Assembly: GCF_946222815.1 (NCBI RefSeq)
Contig: NZ_CAMJRK010000016.1
Span: 1-22,792 of the forward strand
DNA: 22,792 nucleotides
Reading direction: 5' to 3'
Source: an uncultured Leuconostoc sp.
GTDB lineage: Bacteria > Bacillota > Bacilli > Lactobacillales > Lactobacillaceae
A model generated the notes under the pieces. The model saw nothing but the letters and a program-made list of their open reading frames with translations. It was not told the DNA's origin and made no database searches. How positions within the stretch are numbered: position 1 is the stretch's first letter; each line of letters opens with the position of its first letter. This document shows, in pieces, positions 13,608 to 20,689 of the stretch. The translations under genes and the position numbers were made by a program.

Positions 13608-14345
13608 ATGCAAACATTTGAAATTAAACGACACGTTGAATATTATGAAGCGGACACAACTGGCAAGTTAACAGTACCAATGATTTTGAACTGGGCAGTG
13701 CTGGCTTCAAAGAAGCAAAGTGACGCGTTAGATGTCGGACAAAAAATATATTTAGGTCGTGGTTTGGGTTGGATTATTTTGCAATATGATATTCATATTA
13801 CACGTCGCCCCGAAATAAACGAAGAAATTACAATTAAAACATACGCTGCAAAATATAACCCTTTTTTTGTCAGTCGGCCATTTGTTTTTTTTGATGCAAC
13901 TGGAAACGAAATTATTCGTGTTGATTCAATTTGGACAATGATCGATATTAAAAATCGACGCATGGCACGATTACCACAAGACATTGTTGATAAATATCAG
14001 GCAGAGCGTGTTAAACAAATCCCACGTATTGCTAAACCTGCGCAATTTGGCACTGATGAAACATTCGAAGAAAATGATTACCATGTACGTTATCTTGATA
14101 TTGATGCCAATAAGCATGTCAATAATTCAAAGTATTTTGAATGGATGCAAGATGTTATCACGCCAGAATTTTTAACAACCCACGAAGTGACTGATATTAA
14201 TTTGAAATTTGAGAATGAAGTCCGCTTAGGACATATGATTCAATCGCAAGTGATTTTACAAGAACATACGAGTAAACATCGTATTATGCTGGGTGATGTT
14301 GTTAGTGCAGAGGCTGAGTTTAAGTGGCGTGATTCGTCGTTTTAG
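13608..14345 (+). CDS. Acyl-ACP thioesterase
   Basis: Hydrolyses acyl-ACP to release free fatty acid, 245 aa in a double hot-dog fold. The first hot-dog contains YYEADTTGKLTVPMILNWA and GLGWIILQYDIHI; the second contains the catalytic-type motif LDIDANKHVNNSKYFEWMQD (163-182), where D164/D166, N168 and H170 match the Asn/His positions of the plant FatA/FatB family. AGAGGA precedes the ATG. Bacterial members are common in lactic acid bacteria and clostridia and probably adjust membrane fatty acids; the chain-length preference cannot be read here. The gene stands apart from any fatty acid synthesis cluster. Confidence 0.88.
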   Translation: MQTFEIKRHVEYYEADTTGKLTVPMILNWAVLASKKQSDALDVGQKIYLGRGLGWIILQYDIHITRRPEINEEITIKTYAAKYNPFFVSRPFVFFDATGNEIIRVDSIWTMIDIKNRRMARLPQDIVDKYQAERVKQIPRIAKPAQFGTDETFEENDYHVRYLDIDANKHVNNSKYFEWMQDVITPEFLTTHEVTDINLKFENEVRLGHMIQSQVILQEHTSKHRIMLGDVVSAEAEFKWRDSSF

Positions 14346-14385
14346 TGTAAACTGAAGATATAATTCTAAAATAGAGAGGTCTATT

Positions 14386-15378
14386 ATGTCAGTATTAGTA
14401 TTAGGTGGGGCAGGTTACATTGGCTCACATATGGTAAAAACACTTGTTGAGAGTGGACATGATGTTGTTGTTGTAGATGCACTTTTTACGGGGCACCGTG
14501 ATGCAGTCAATCCATCGGCTAAGTTTTATCAAGTTGATATTCGTAACAAAGCTGCGCTATCAGAAGTTTTTGATAACGAAAATATTGAACAAGTTGTGCA
14601 TTTTGCAGCTTTTTCAATTGTGCCTGAATCAGTCGCAAATCCATTGAAATACTTCGATAATAATACAAGTGGTATGATCACATTACTTGAAGTTATGAAA
14701 GATCATGATGTGAAGCAAATTGTCTTTTCGTCAACTGCTGCGACATATGGTAATCCAATTAACATTCCAATTAAAGAAACTGACCCACAAAATCCTATTA
14801 ATCCTTATGGTGAGTCAAAACTTATGATGGAAAAAATCATGGCTTGGTCGGATAAAGCCGATGGTGTGAAGTGGGTAGCCTTGCGTTACTTTAACGTAGC
14901 TGGCGCTGCTGAAGATGGCTCAATTGGTGAAGATCACACACCTGAAACACATCTTGTACCAATTATTTTACAGGCTGGTTTAGGACAGCGTGAGTATATT
15001 GAAATGTTTGGTGATGATTACAAGACGCCAGACGGGTTCAATGTCCGAGATTATGTACATGTGCTTGATTTAGCTGATGCGCATATACGTGCTTTGAAAT
15101 ATTTAGCTGATGGGCATGAATCAAATCAATTTAATTTGGGATCTGCAACTGGTTTCTCTGTTAAAGAAATGGTTGAGGCAGCACGCGAAGCAACAGGCGT
15201 TGATATACCATCAAAAATTGGGCCACGTCGTGCTGGTGATCCAGATATTTTGATTGCCAATTCTGATAAGGCACGTGATGTTTTAGGCTGGGCACCAAAG
15301 TATGATAATGTGCAAGATATTATTAAAACAGCTTGGCATTGGCATCAAAATCACCCAACTGGTTATGATGATAAATAA
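14386..15378 (+). CDS. galE: UDP-glucose 4-epimerase
   Basis: Interconverts UDP-glucose and UDP-galactose, 330 aa. Extended SDR with the NAD motif GGAGYIGSH (7-15), the catalytic S-S-T near 115-117, Y141-x-x-x-K145 (YGESK), and the epimerase segment RYFNVAGAAEDGSIGEDH. NVRDYVHVLDLADAHI and GWAPKY near the C-terminus are typical. A TATAAT at 14359-14364 without a clear -35, and AGAGG, precede the ATG. It is solitary: no galK, galT or mutarotase gene is adjacent, which points to a role in sugar-nucleotide supply for surface polysaccharides as well as galactose use (inference). A terminator follows. Confidence 0.95.
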   Translation: MSVLVLGGAGYIGSHMVKTLVESGHDVVVVDALFTGHRDAVNPSAKFYQVDIRNKAALSEVFDNENIEQVVHFAAFSIVPESVANPLKYFDNNTSGMITLLEVMKDHDVKQIVFSSTAATYGNPINIPIKETDPQNPINPYGESKLMMEKIMAWSDKADGVKWVALRYFNVAGAAEDGSIGEDHTPETHLVPIILQAGLGQREYIEMFGDDYKTPDGFNVRDYVHVLDLADAHIRALKYLADGHESNQFNLGSATGFSVKEMVEAAREATGVDIPSKIGPRRAGDPDILIANSDKARDVLGWAPKYDNVQDIIKTAWHWHQNHPTGYDDK

Positions 15379-15390
15379 ATTCAAAAAATG

Positions 15391-15420
15391 GTCCTACACA
15401 TTGTAGGGCTGTTTTTTTTT
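15391..15420 (+). terminator. galE terminator
   Basis: GTCCTACA (15391-15398), CAT loop, TGTAGGGC (15402-15409), one G-T pair, followed by TG and a run of nine T residues. Confidence 0.88.
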
Positions 15421-15429
15421 CAAATTTTT

Positions 15430-15460
15430 TTGACAAAAAATGTAAAAGATGTTTTACTAT
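15430..15460 (+). promoter_or_regulatory. Promoter with operator-like dyad before the XRE gene
   Basis: Consensus -35 TTGACA (15430-15435) is followed by TTTACT (15453-15458, 17-nt spacer) or TACTAT (15455-15460). The spacer contains GTAAAA (15442-15447)/TTTTAC (15452-15457), a perfect inverted repeat reaching the -10, well placed for self-repression by the encoded XRE regulator. Confidence 0.6.
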
Positions 15461-15493
15461 ATGTGGAGTATTTTTAAAGGAAGAATGTCGTAT

Positions 15494-15696
15494 ATGGAAA
15501 ATAACATTCGTGAACGTCGAAAAAAAGACAATTATCACAAGAAATATTGGCCCAAAAATGTCATGTCACTAGGCAAACAATCAATGCCATTGAAAATGCT
15601 AAATATGATCCATCGCTAGAACTAGCATTTCAATTAGCAAAAATACTAGAAACAACAATTGATCAATTATTTATGCAGACTATAAAAGATGAGTAA
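15494..15696 (+). pseudogene. XRE-family regulator, frameshifted at an A7 tract
   Basis: Small Cro/C1-type helix-turn-helix protein split between two frames. From the ATG at 15494 (AAAGGAA 11 nt upstream) the frame reads MENNIRERRKK; after the A7 run at 15520-15526 it would run into unrelated residues and stop at 15617-15619 or so. From 15526 the other frame reads (R)QLSQEILAQKCHVTRQTINA and IENAKYDPSLELAFQLAKIL, a complete XRE domain, to the TAA at 15694-15696. One extra A (A8) would give an intact 67-residue protein. There is no start codon in the second frame before the helix-turn-helix. Options are a recent inactivating deletion, restoration by RNA polymerase slippage on the A tract, or a sequencing error. 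The family is often paired, as here, with a small membrane protein. Confidence 0.75.
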
Positions 15697-15747
15697 AATA
15701 CATAGAAACATCTTAATAATTATTATTTGATTAAAAAGAGGATAAAC

Positions 15748-16188
15748 ATGATTAACGTTAAAAAAAATGCTATGCAAGCAACAATGTTAGTGTTCGGATT
15801 ATTATTACTATTTGTGATATATAGTTTAACAGAGAATGAATCTATATTAGTTATTTATTTTGCTTATGTGGCTTTTCTTGGATATCATAAAAAAAAGCTA
15901 ACACAAAAAGCAAGAAAAATGTCACAGACAGCACACCTCAAAATTAAAACAGATGAATTATATAATGATGAACGTGAATTGGGTGCCATTATGAGTGCTA
16001 ATCGTTTTGCATGTCATACAATTGTCATTGTGTTAGCTATTTTAAGTATCATAAGTATATCATTTAATCGTTTATTTAATGGTGCAATCGCGCTATCATT
16101 AACTAATATAGGCTTGTTGCTCATGATTTTAGTAGTTATCATTCAGGTTGCCTATGTTGCAAGATTATTTTATGAGTTACGCGATTAG
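15748..16188 (+). CDS. Four-helix membrane protein, DUF2178-like, partner of the XRE gene
   Basis: Integral membrane protein of 146 aa with four hydrophobic segments near residues 9-28, 31-48, 89-110 and 118-141, in two pairs separated by a basic, charged cytoplasmic stretch (about 48-85) containing TDELYNDERE. This layout and a K/D-x-x-x-D-E-R motif suggest the DUF2178 group, small membrane proteins usually encoded after an XRE regulator; the family match is from memory. I start at the ATG at 15748 after AAAGAGG; an in-frame TTG at 15727 precedes the ribosome binding site. It probably shares the promoter at 15430. Function is unknown; a membrane sensor or antagonist of the XRE protein is one possibility. 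Confidence 0.7.
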   Translation: MINVKKNAMQATMLVFGLLLLFVIYSLTENESILVIYFAYVAFLGYHKKKLTQKARKMSQTAHLKIKTDELYNDERELGAIMSANRFACHTIVIVLAILSIISISFNRLFNGAIALSLTNIGLLLMILVVIIQVAYVARLFYELRD

Positions 16189-16220
16189 TAGACGGGTAAT
16201 CGTTGAAATAGCAAAAAGTG

Positions 16221-16249
16221 TTGCACACAACAAAAATACGTGATATAAT
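16221..16249 (+). promoter_or_regulatory. Promoter of the tRNA-Lys gene, inside an inverted repeat
   Basis: TTGCAC (16221-16226), 17-nt spacer, TATAAT (16244-16249) with extended TG (16241-16242). The -10 box is enclosed by a perfect 10-bp inverted repeat, CACAACAAAA (16226-16235) and TTTTGTTGTG (16253-16262). Confidence 0.82.
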
Positions 16250-16274
16250 AAATTTTGTTGTGAAAGTGACAAAT

Positions 16275-16347
16275 GGACAGCTAGCTCAGTTGGTAGAGCA
16301 ACGGACTCTTAATCCGTGGGTCCAGGGTTCGAGCCCCTGGCTGTCCA
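16275..16347 (+). tRNA. tRNA-Lys, anticodon CUU
   Basis: All four arms pair: acceptor GGACAGC/GCTGTCC, D stem GCTC/GAGC, anticodon stem ACGGA/TCCGT with loop CTCTTAA (anticodon CTT at 16308-16310), and T arm CAGGG-TTCGAGC-CCCTG, with discriminator A at 16347. It is 73 nt and the CCA end is not encoded. It reads AAG, a codon frequent in the ribosomal protein genes of this window. It is a single gene with its own promoter and terminator. I saw no direct repeat of its 3' end nearby that would mark an integrated element. Confidence 0.97.
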
Positions 16348-16351
16348 TTAA

Positions 16352-16385
16352 AAAAACGCCAATACAGATATGTATTGGCGTTTTT
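16352..16385. terminator. Terminator after tRNA-Lys
   Basis: ACGCCAATACA (16356-16366), loop GATA, TGTATTGGCGT (16371-16381), with A4/T4 extending the stem to 15 bp. The flanking A and T runs would let it work in both directions. Confidence 0.9.
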
Positions 16386-16478
16386 ATGTGTTAAACAATT
16401 AAAAAATTTTGTTATATGGCAAAATAAACGTTGATAGATGGCATTATATCATGATGTAGCAACTGGTTAATTACTTTA

Positions 16479-16507
16479 TTGTGCCCTTATGGTAAAATAA
16501 ATATAAT
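16479..16507 (+). promoter_or_regulatory. Possible promoter of the carboxypeptidase gene
   Basis: TTGTGC (16479-16484), 17-nt spacer, TATAAT (16502-16507). The predicted start falls within or next to the ribosome binding site GGGGAG (16509-16514), so this is tentative. Confidence 0.4.
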
Positions 16508-16522
16508 TGGGGAGAGTGTTAT

Positions 16523-17281
16523 ATGAAAATACGTTTGAAATTATTATTGTGTTTGGGCCTAGGACTTCTAATCGTCACTTTGGTTATTGTGGTAAATAAT
16601 TTTCCCCATGGTAACAGTAGTGATAAGGTAGTCAAAAAATCGCCTGTTAAACAGCAAAGCAATACCTTACCAAAACATGCTAAATTATCAGATTGGCAAT
16701 TGATTTTGGTTAACAAGCAGCATCCACGTATATCTGAAATATCGTTTCATCAAGTGACCGTTGACGATAAACAGATAGATCAGAGAATTGAAAAGCCTTT
16801 ATCAGCTTTTCGTGAGGGTGCTAAGAAAGCGAGATATGATACAACACTTGTATCAGCCTATCGATCAATTGCTTATCAAACTCAAATTTATAATGCTTCT
16901 GTGGCTCAAAATGAGTCCAATGGTATGGATAAGGAAGCTGCAACAAAAATGACACAAAGTGTTATCCAAACACCTGGTTCATCGGAACATCAAACAGGTT
17001 TGGCAGTTGACTTAGCAGGAAATGATGCACTGGCAAAATATCCTGCTCTAATGGCACAAATGGACCAGTTCGAATCACAAAAGTGGCTAATTAAACATGC
17101 AGCTGATTATGGTTTTGTTTTACGCTATTTAAGTGATGCAAAATCAATTGCACAAACTGGGATTGATTACGAATCGTGGCATTTTCGTTATGTTGGTATT
17201 GCTAACGCGCAATATATGGTAAAACATCATCTGACTTTAGAAGCATATAGAGATATGCTTAGAAATGCAGGGCAAAATTAG
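16523..17281 (+). CDS. VanY-like D-alanyl-D-alanine carboxypeptidase (M15B)
   Basis: Zinc peptidase that trims the terminal D-Ala of peptidoglycan stem peptides, 252 aa, outside the membrane. An uncleaved anchor or signal segment (about 5-25) and a basic Ser/Lys linker (30-50) lead to the VanY domain. Catalytic motifs are complete: SSEHQTGLAVD gives zinc ligands H156 and D163, and ESWHFRY gives the catalytic E217 and third ligand H220. R114 in SAYRS probably binds the substrate carboxylate. GGGGAG precedes the ATG. The gene stands between a tRNA terminator and the deoxynucleoside kinase promoter, so it is monocistronic. This family also has D,D-dipeptidases, but length and motifs favour a carboxypeptidase. 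Confidence 0.88.
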   Translation: MKIRLKLLLCLGLGLLIVTLVIVVNNFPHGNSSDKVVKKSPVKQQSNTLPKHAKLSDWQLILVNKQHPRISEISFHQVTVDDKQIDQRIEKPLSAFREGAKKARYDTTLVSAYRSIAYQTQIYNASVAQNESNGMDKEAATKMTQSVIQTPGSSEHQTGLAVDLAGNDALAKYPALMAQMDQFESQKWLIKHAADYGFVLRYLSDAKSIAQTGIDYESWHFRYVGIANAQYMVKHHLTLEAYRDMLRNAGQN

Positions 17282-17283
17282 CT

Positions 17284-17312
17284 CTGAAAATTATGTTGAT
17301 TTTTGATATACT
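17284..17312 (+). promoter_or_regulatory. Promoter of the deoxynucleoside kinase gene
   Basis: CTGAAA (17284-17289), 17-nt spacer, TATACT (17307-17312) with extended TG at 17304-17305. It starts 3 nt after the preceding stop codon. Confidence 0.6.
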
Positions 17313-17350
17313 AAGTATGTATCAAATTGACTGAAATTAGGAGAATTGGC

Positions 17351-17995
17351 ATGATTGTATTATCAGGCACTATTGGCGCCGGCAAAACAAGTTTAACGGA
17401 AATGTTAGCGAACCATTTAGATTCAAAGGCATTTTACGAAAGTGTTGATGATAATCCAATTTTGCCACTATTCTATGAAAATCCAAAAAAATACGGCTTT
17501 CTATTGCAGATTTATTTCTTAAACAAGCGTTTAGCGCAAATAAAAGTGGCACAAACTACCGGAAAAAATAATATTGTTGATCGTTCAATCTATGAAGATG
17601 CACTTTTATTTCAATTAACGGCGGACCTAAATCGTGCAACTCAAACTGAAGTAGATATATATAAGTCGCTTGTTGATAATATGATGGCTGATATTGCTGG
17701 CGTTGATGATATTAAAAATCCAGATTTACTGATTCATGTGCGTGTTAGTTTTGATACAATGCTTGAACGTATTGAAAAGCGTGGGCGTTCATTTGAACAG
17801 ATAGCTGACAATCCAGATTTATATGAATATTATAAGGAATTAAATAAACGTTATGATGCTTGGTTTGAAGCATACGATCGATCACCAAAAGTACAAATAG
17901 ATGGTGATCGCTTTGATTTTGTCATGAGCGAAGAAGCTCGGGACAAAGTCTTAGATATGATTGATACAAAATTATCAGAAGTTAACACAAAATAA
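17351..17995 (+). CDS. Deoxynucleoside kinase (dAK/dGK family)
   Basis: Phosphorylates salvaged deoxynucleosides to the monophosphates, 214 aa. The P-loop is SGTIGAGKTS (5-14), followed by the substrate-site ESVDDNPILPLFYENP (30-45), the DRSIYED motif (77-83) with the catalytic and substrate-binding acidic/arginine pair, and a LID segment RIEKRGRSFEQI. Lactobacilli carry such kinases for deoxyadenosine, deoxyguanosine or deoxycytidine; which one is used here is unclear. I start at the ATG at 17351 after TAGGAGA; an in-frame TTG at 17327 precedes the ribosome binding site. It has its own promoter and terminator, so it is monocistronic. Confidence 0.9.
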   Translation: MIVLSGTIGAGKTSLTEMLANHLDSKAFYESVDDNPILPLFYENPKKYGFLLQIYFLNKRLAQIKVAQTTGKNNIVDRSIYEDALLFQLTADLNRATQTEVDIYKSLVDNMMADIAGVDDIKNPDLLIHVRVSFDTMLERIEKRGRSFEQIADNPDLYEYYKELNKRYDAWFEAYDRSPKVQIDGDRFDFVMSEEARDKVLDMIDTKLSEVNTK

Positions 17996-18028
17996 AAAGC
18001 GATGGGTTATTTTGACTCATCGCTTTTT
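17994..18028. terminator. Terminator after the deoxynucleoside kinase gene
   Basis: AAAAAGCGATG pairs with CATCGCTTTTT, with further G-T, G-C and T-A pairs inside and a TTT loop. The A and T tracts make it potentially bidirectional. It overlaps the stop codon. Confidence 0.9.
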
Positions 18029-18083
18029 ATAAAATGTGATCAAACTAACCATCAAGTAAGAAAAAATAATTTGGAGGACCGAA

Positions 18084-18851
18084 ATGATTAAATATGGTTT
18101 TATCGGCACCGGTAATATGGCGCAGGCAATGATTAAGGGTTTATTAGCTATGGGTGTAACAGCAAAAAGTATTGCCGTATATTCACCACGTTCTGCTGCT
18201 AAACTAACTGAAAAATGGGGAGTAATATCTTTATCCGCGCAAGAATTAATTGACGACAGTGATTTGATTGTGCTAGCATTTTTACCAAATCAATTAGAAA
18301 ATGTTACAGAGAACTTAGATTTCAAAAACAAACTTGTCGTATCCGTTTTGGCAGGAATAACACTGGAACAATTAATAGCTACGACACATACGACACAAAT
18401 TGTTCGAACATTACCTAATGTCAATGTTGCAATTAATCAAGGTGTGACAGCTTTTTCTAATACTGAATTAACAGCAACGAATAGCACAATGTTTAAGGTG
18501 TTTTCAGATTACCTTGGCAGTAGTTTTAACCTAGTAGAAACACAATTTGCGATATTTTCTGCTATTGCCGGTTCGGGACCAGCGTACGTGTTTAAATACA
18601 TCGATGCACTAGCGCAAGCAGCTGTTGCCAACGGATTGGAATCAGAATTAGCAACCAATATTGCTACGCAAACAGTACTTGGATCTGCTCAAACCTTAGC
18701 TTTATCAACACATTCAGCAAAAGAGTTGCAACAATCTGTTGCCTCACCAGGAGGATCAACGCGTGCAGGATTAGACGATTTTGACACACAAAATTTTGAT
18801 GATGTGATAATGCATGCCATTAAAGCTACGGTGGAACATAAGCATTTATAA
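18084..18851 (+). CDS. proC: Pyrroline-5-carboxylate reductase
   Basis: Last step of proline synthesis: reduces pyrroline-5-carboxylate with NAD(P)H, 255 aa. N-terminal Rossmann motif GFIGTGNMAQAMIKGL (5-20), VRTLPNVNVAINQGVTAF in the middle, and the C-terminal dimer and active-site region with SAIAGSGPAYVFKYIDALAQAAVANGL-type sequence and VASPGGSTRAGL, where the family usually has TSPGGTT. TTGGAGG lies 7 nt before the ATG. proA and proB are not nearby, which suggests salvage from ornithine or glutamate routes elsewhere (inference). It is slightly short for the family but complete. No clear promoter was found in the 55 nt upstream. Confidence 0.93.
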   Translation: MIKYGFIGTGNMAQAMIKGLLAMGVTAKSIAVYSPRSAAKLTEKWGVISLSAQELIDDSDLIVLAFLPNQLENVTENLDFKNKLVVSVLAGITLEQLIATTHTTQIVRTLPNVNVAINQGVTAFSNTELTATNSTMFKVFSDYLGSSFNLVETQFAIFSAIAGSGPAYVFKYIDALAQAAVANGLESELATNIATQTVLGSAQTLALSTHSAKELQQSVASPGGSTRAGLDDFDTQNFDDVIMHAIKATVEHKHL

Positions 18852-18864
18852 AACTAACTGGTCG

Positions 18865-18877
18865 ATGATAGTATCAT
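18865..18877. promoter_or_regulatory. Palindrome between proC and the GH25-like gene
   Basis: ATGATA-G-TATCAT, perfect over 13 bp, without a T-tract. It lies about 55 bp upstream of the likely -10 of the next gene. It may be an operator; the evidence is only the symmetry. Confidence 0.25.
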
Positions 18878-18930
18878 GCTTTGGAATGCTAATTTAGTGT
18901 ATTTAATGAGCGATGTGCTGACAAATTTTG

Positions 18931-18936
18931 TATAAT
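18931..18936 (+). promoter_or_regulatory. -10 box of the GH25-like gene
   Basis: Consensus TATAAT ends 7 nt before the ATG at 18944, so a transcript would begin at or next to that codon. No good -35 is present at 16-18 nt. There is no ribosome binding site before any candidate start. Confidence 0.45.
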
Positions 18937-18943
18937 GGATATT

Positions 18944-19681
18944 ATGACGAATAACGCTAAAAAAACAAAAAAAATTAAAATAAAAAAAATGCTAACAGCA
19001 ATGACTTGGCTTTTGATGGTTGGTGGATTGACTGCTACTCTGGCAATGTGGCTATTTGCCAAACCCGTTGTATTAACGGCACACACAATACCCACTGGTT
19101 TTTCAGTTCAGGGCGTAGCGGTTAATCAAACATCAGGGTACGTGGATTATAGTAATTTAGCTTCAAATGGCATTGATTACGTTTATTTACGTGCAACTAC
19201 AGGAACAAATTTTGTGGATGATAGCTATGAATCAAGTTATAATCGTGCGCGATCTGCACAATTGAAGGTTGGCAGCATTCAAGTTTATGATGCCAATGTT
19301 GATGCTTCAACACAAGCACAATATTTTATTGATAATGTTGGGAATCGTGTTGGGCAGTTGCCTATTGCATTTTATGTGACAGACAATCAAATAGACACAC
19401 AAGCTAGCATTGATAGGTTAGCCACATTGATACAAATTTTAAAGACACATTATAATCGATCAACTGTCATTTATACAACACCAAGTGTGAAAAACAAGTT
19501 GAAATCGACAATTTCTGACACAAAGTACTGGTTGATTGACACGTCTACAACTAATAAATCAAATGCAAATCAGTTCATTCAATATAGTGAGGACCATACG
19601 ATTGGTAATGGGCTGAAAGCCATCAAAATGCCAACAAGTGTATTTAACGGTACAGAAAAAGAATTTGAGGATATAAAATGA
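18944..19681 (+). CDS. Membrane-anchored GH25-like protein, catalytic residues lost
   Basis: Protein of 245 aa with a lysine-rich cytoplasmic N-terminus, one transmembrane segment (about 17-39) and an extracytoplasmic GH25 lysozyme-like domain. The fold is recognisable in GVAVNQTSGYVDYSNLASNG (57-76), DYVYLRATTGTNFVDDSY and YWLIDTST. The first active-site motif D-x-S is A59-V-N61, and the D-x-E pair of the family (LPPVLDVE type) is Y144-V-T146 in LPIAFYVT. All three acidic positions are gone, so a muramidase activity is unlikely; wall binding or a regulatory role is possible. An ATG at 18935 is in frame but lies in the TATAAT sequence; I use 18944. The stop overlaps the next start (ATGA), forming an operon with the oxidoreductase and helicase. 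Confidence 0.75.
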   Translation: MTNNAKKTKKIKIKKMLTAMTWLLMVGGLTATLAMWLFAKPVVLTAHTIPTGFSVQGVAVNQTSGYVDYSNLASNGIDYVYLRATTGTNFVDDSYESSYNRARSAQLKVGSIQVYDANVDASTQAQYFIDNVGNRVGQLPIAFYVTDNQIDTQASIDRLATLIQILKTHYNRSTVIYTTPSVKNKLKSTISDTKYWLIDTSTTNKSNANQFIQYSEDHTIGNGLKAIKMPTSVFNGTEKEFEDIK

Positions 19682-20685
19682 TTAAATTTGGGATTATTGG
19701 CACAAATTGGATTACAAAAATGTTCATTGAGGCAGCACTTGAGACTGGCGAATATGAACTGTCAAAAATTTATTCTCGTACGCAAGAACGTGGGGAATCT
19801 TTTTTAAAGACGCTGACAGTTGACGATGCGGATGTTGATATTGTGACCACGTTGAGCGATCTCTATACAGGCATTGATTTGGTCTATATTGCTTCACCAA
19901 ACGCACTGCATTTTGAACAATCAAAAGTCGCGATTGAAGCGGGTGTGCATGTTATTGTGGAAAAGCCAACAACAAGTAATCCAGTAGAGTTTTCAGAGAT
20001 AGAAAAACTATTAACATTATATCCAGAAGTGCGTTATTTTGAAGCAGCACGTCATGTTCATCAACCTAATTTTAAAATAATTCAGCAGACGATGGGCGAA
20101 CTAACGCAATTGCAGGGTGCAACTTTAGTTTACCAAAAATATTCATCACGTTATGATGCGTATTTAGCTGGTGGGGAACCAAACGTCTTATCACGTCAAT
20201 TTAGCGCAGGTGCCTTGTATGATTTAGGTATATATCCTATTTATGCAGCCATTGCATTATTTGGTGCACCTCGAGCAGTACAATATTTGCCGATTTTATT
20301 GGCTAATGGTGCAGATGGCAAAGGTACAGCTAGTTTGTTTTATGATGACTTTAATGTGACATTAATATTTGGTAAGAGTGCTAATTCTTATCTATCAAGT
20401 GAGATATATGGTTTGAAAGAGACCATTGCAGTATCAAATATTGCTGAGCTTGATACGATAACATACCATGATGGTGATGGACATGCTGATAATATTGGTA
20501 AAAAGCCAGATAAGAATCCTATGAAGCACGAAGCACAAGACTTTGCAGATATTATTAATGACCCCGTTGAAAATCACACAAAATATAGTCAGTGGTTTCA
20601 ACTTGCCAAACAAGTGAACCAAACTTTGTTTGACTTACGTTCGTCGGCTAGCATAGAATTTCCGGCAGACAAGAAAGAATACTAA
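19678..20685 (+). CDS. Gfo/Idh/MocA-family oxidoreductase
   Basis: NAD(P)-dependent oxidoreductase of 335 aa. The N-terminal Rossmann domain has GIIGTNWITKMFIEAAL (5-21), where the family usually has GxGxxA, then VYIASPNALHFEQSKVAIEAGVHVIVEKP, with the EKP motif whose lysine acts in catalysis. The C-terminal alpha/beta domain has an aromatic GGEPNVLSRQFSAGALYDLGIYPIY, with the G-x-x-x-D-x-G-x-Y active-site signature. The substrate, probably a sugar or sugar-like compound, cannot be told. The start lies four bases inside the preceding gene, and the helicase gene starts 4 nt after its stop, so the three are co-expressed. Confidence 0.88.
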   Translation: MIKFGIIGTNWITKMFIEAALETGEYELSKIYSRTQERGESFLKTLTVDDADVDIVTTLSDLYTGIDLVYIASPNALHFEQSKVAIEAGVHVIVEKPTTSNPVEFSEIEKLLTLYPEVRYFEAARHVHQPNFKIIQQTMGELTQLQGATLVYQKYSSRYDAYLAGGEPNVLSRQFSAGALYDLGIYPIYAAIALFGAPRAVQYLPILLANGADGKGTASLFYDDFNVTLIFGKSANSYLSSEIYGLKETIAVSNIAELDTITYHDGDGHADNIGKKPDKNPMKHEAQDFADIINDPVENHTKYSQWFQLAKQVNQTLFDLRSSASIEFPADKKEY

Positions 20686-20689
20686 TTTC

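Noticed and set aside
16275..16400. tRNA-Lys as an integration site for a mobile element
   Set aside because: No integrase gene, no direct repeat of the tRNA 3' end and no atypical genes were seen downstream.
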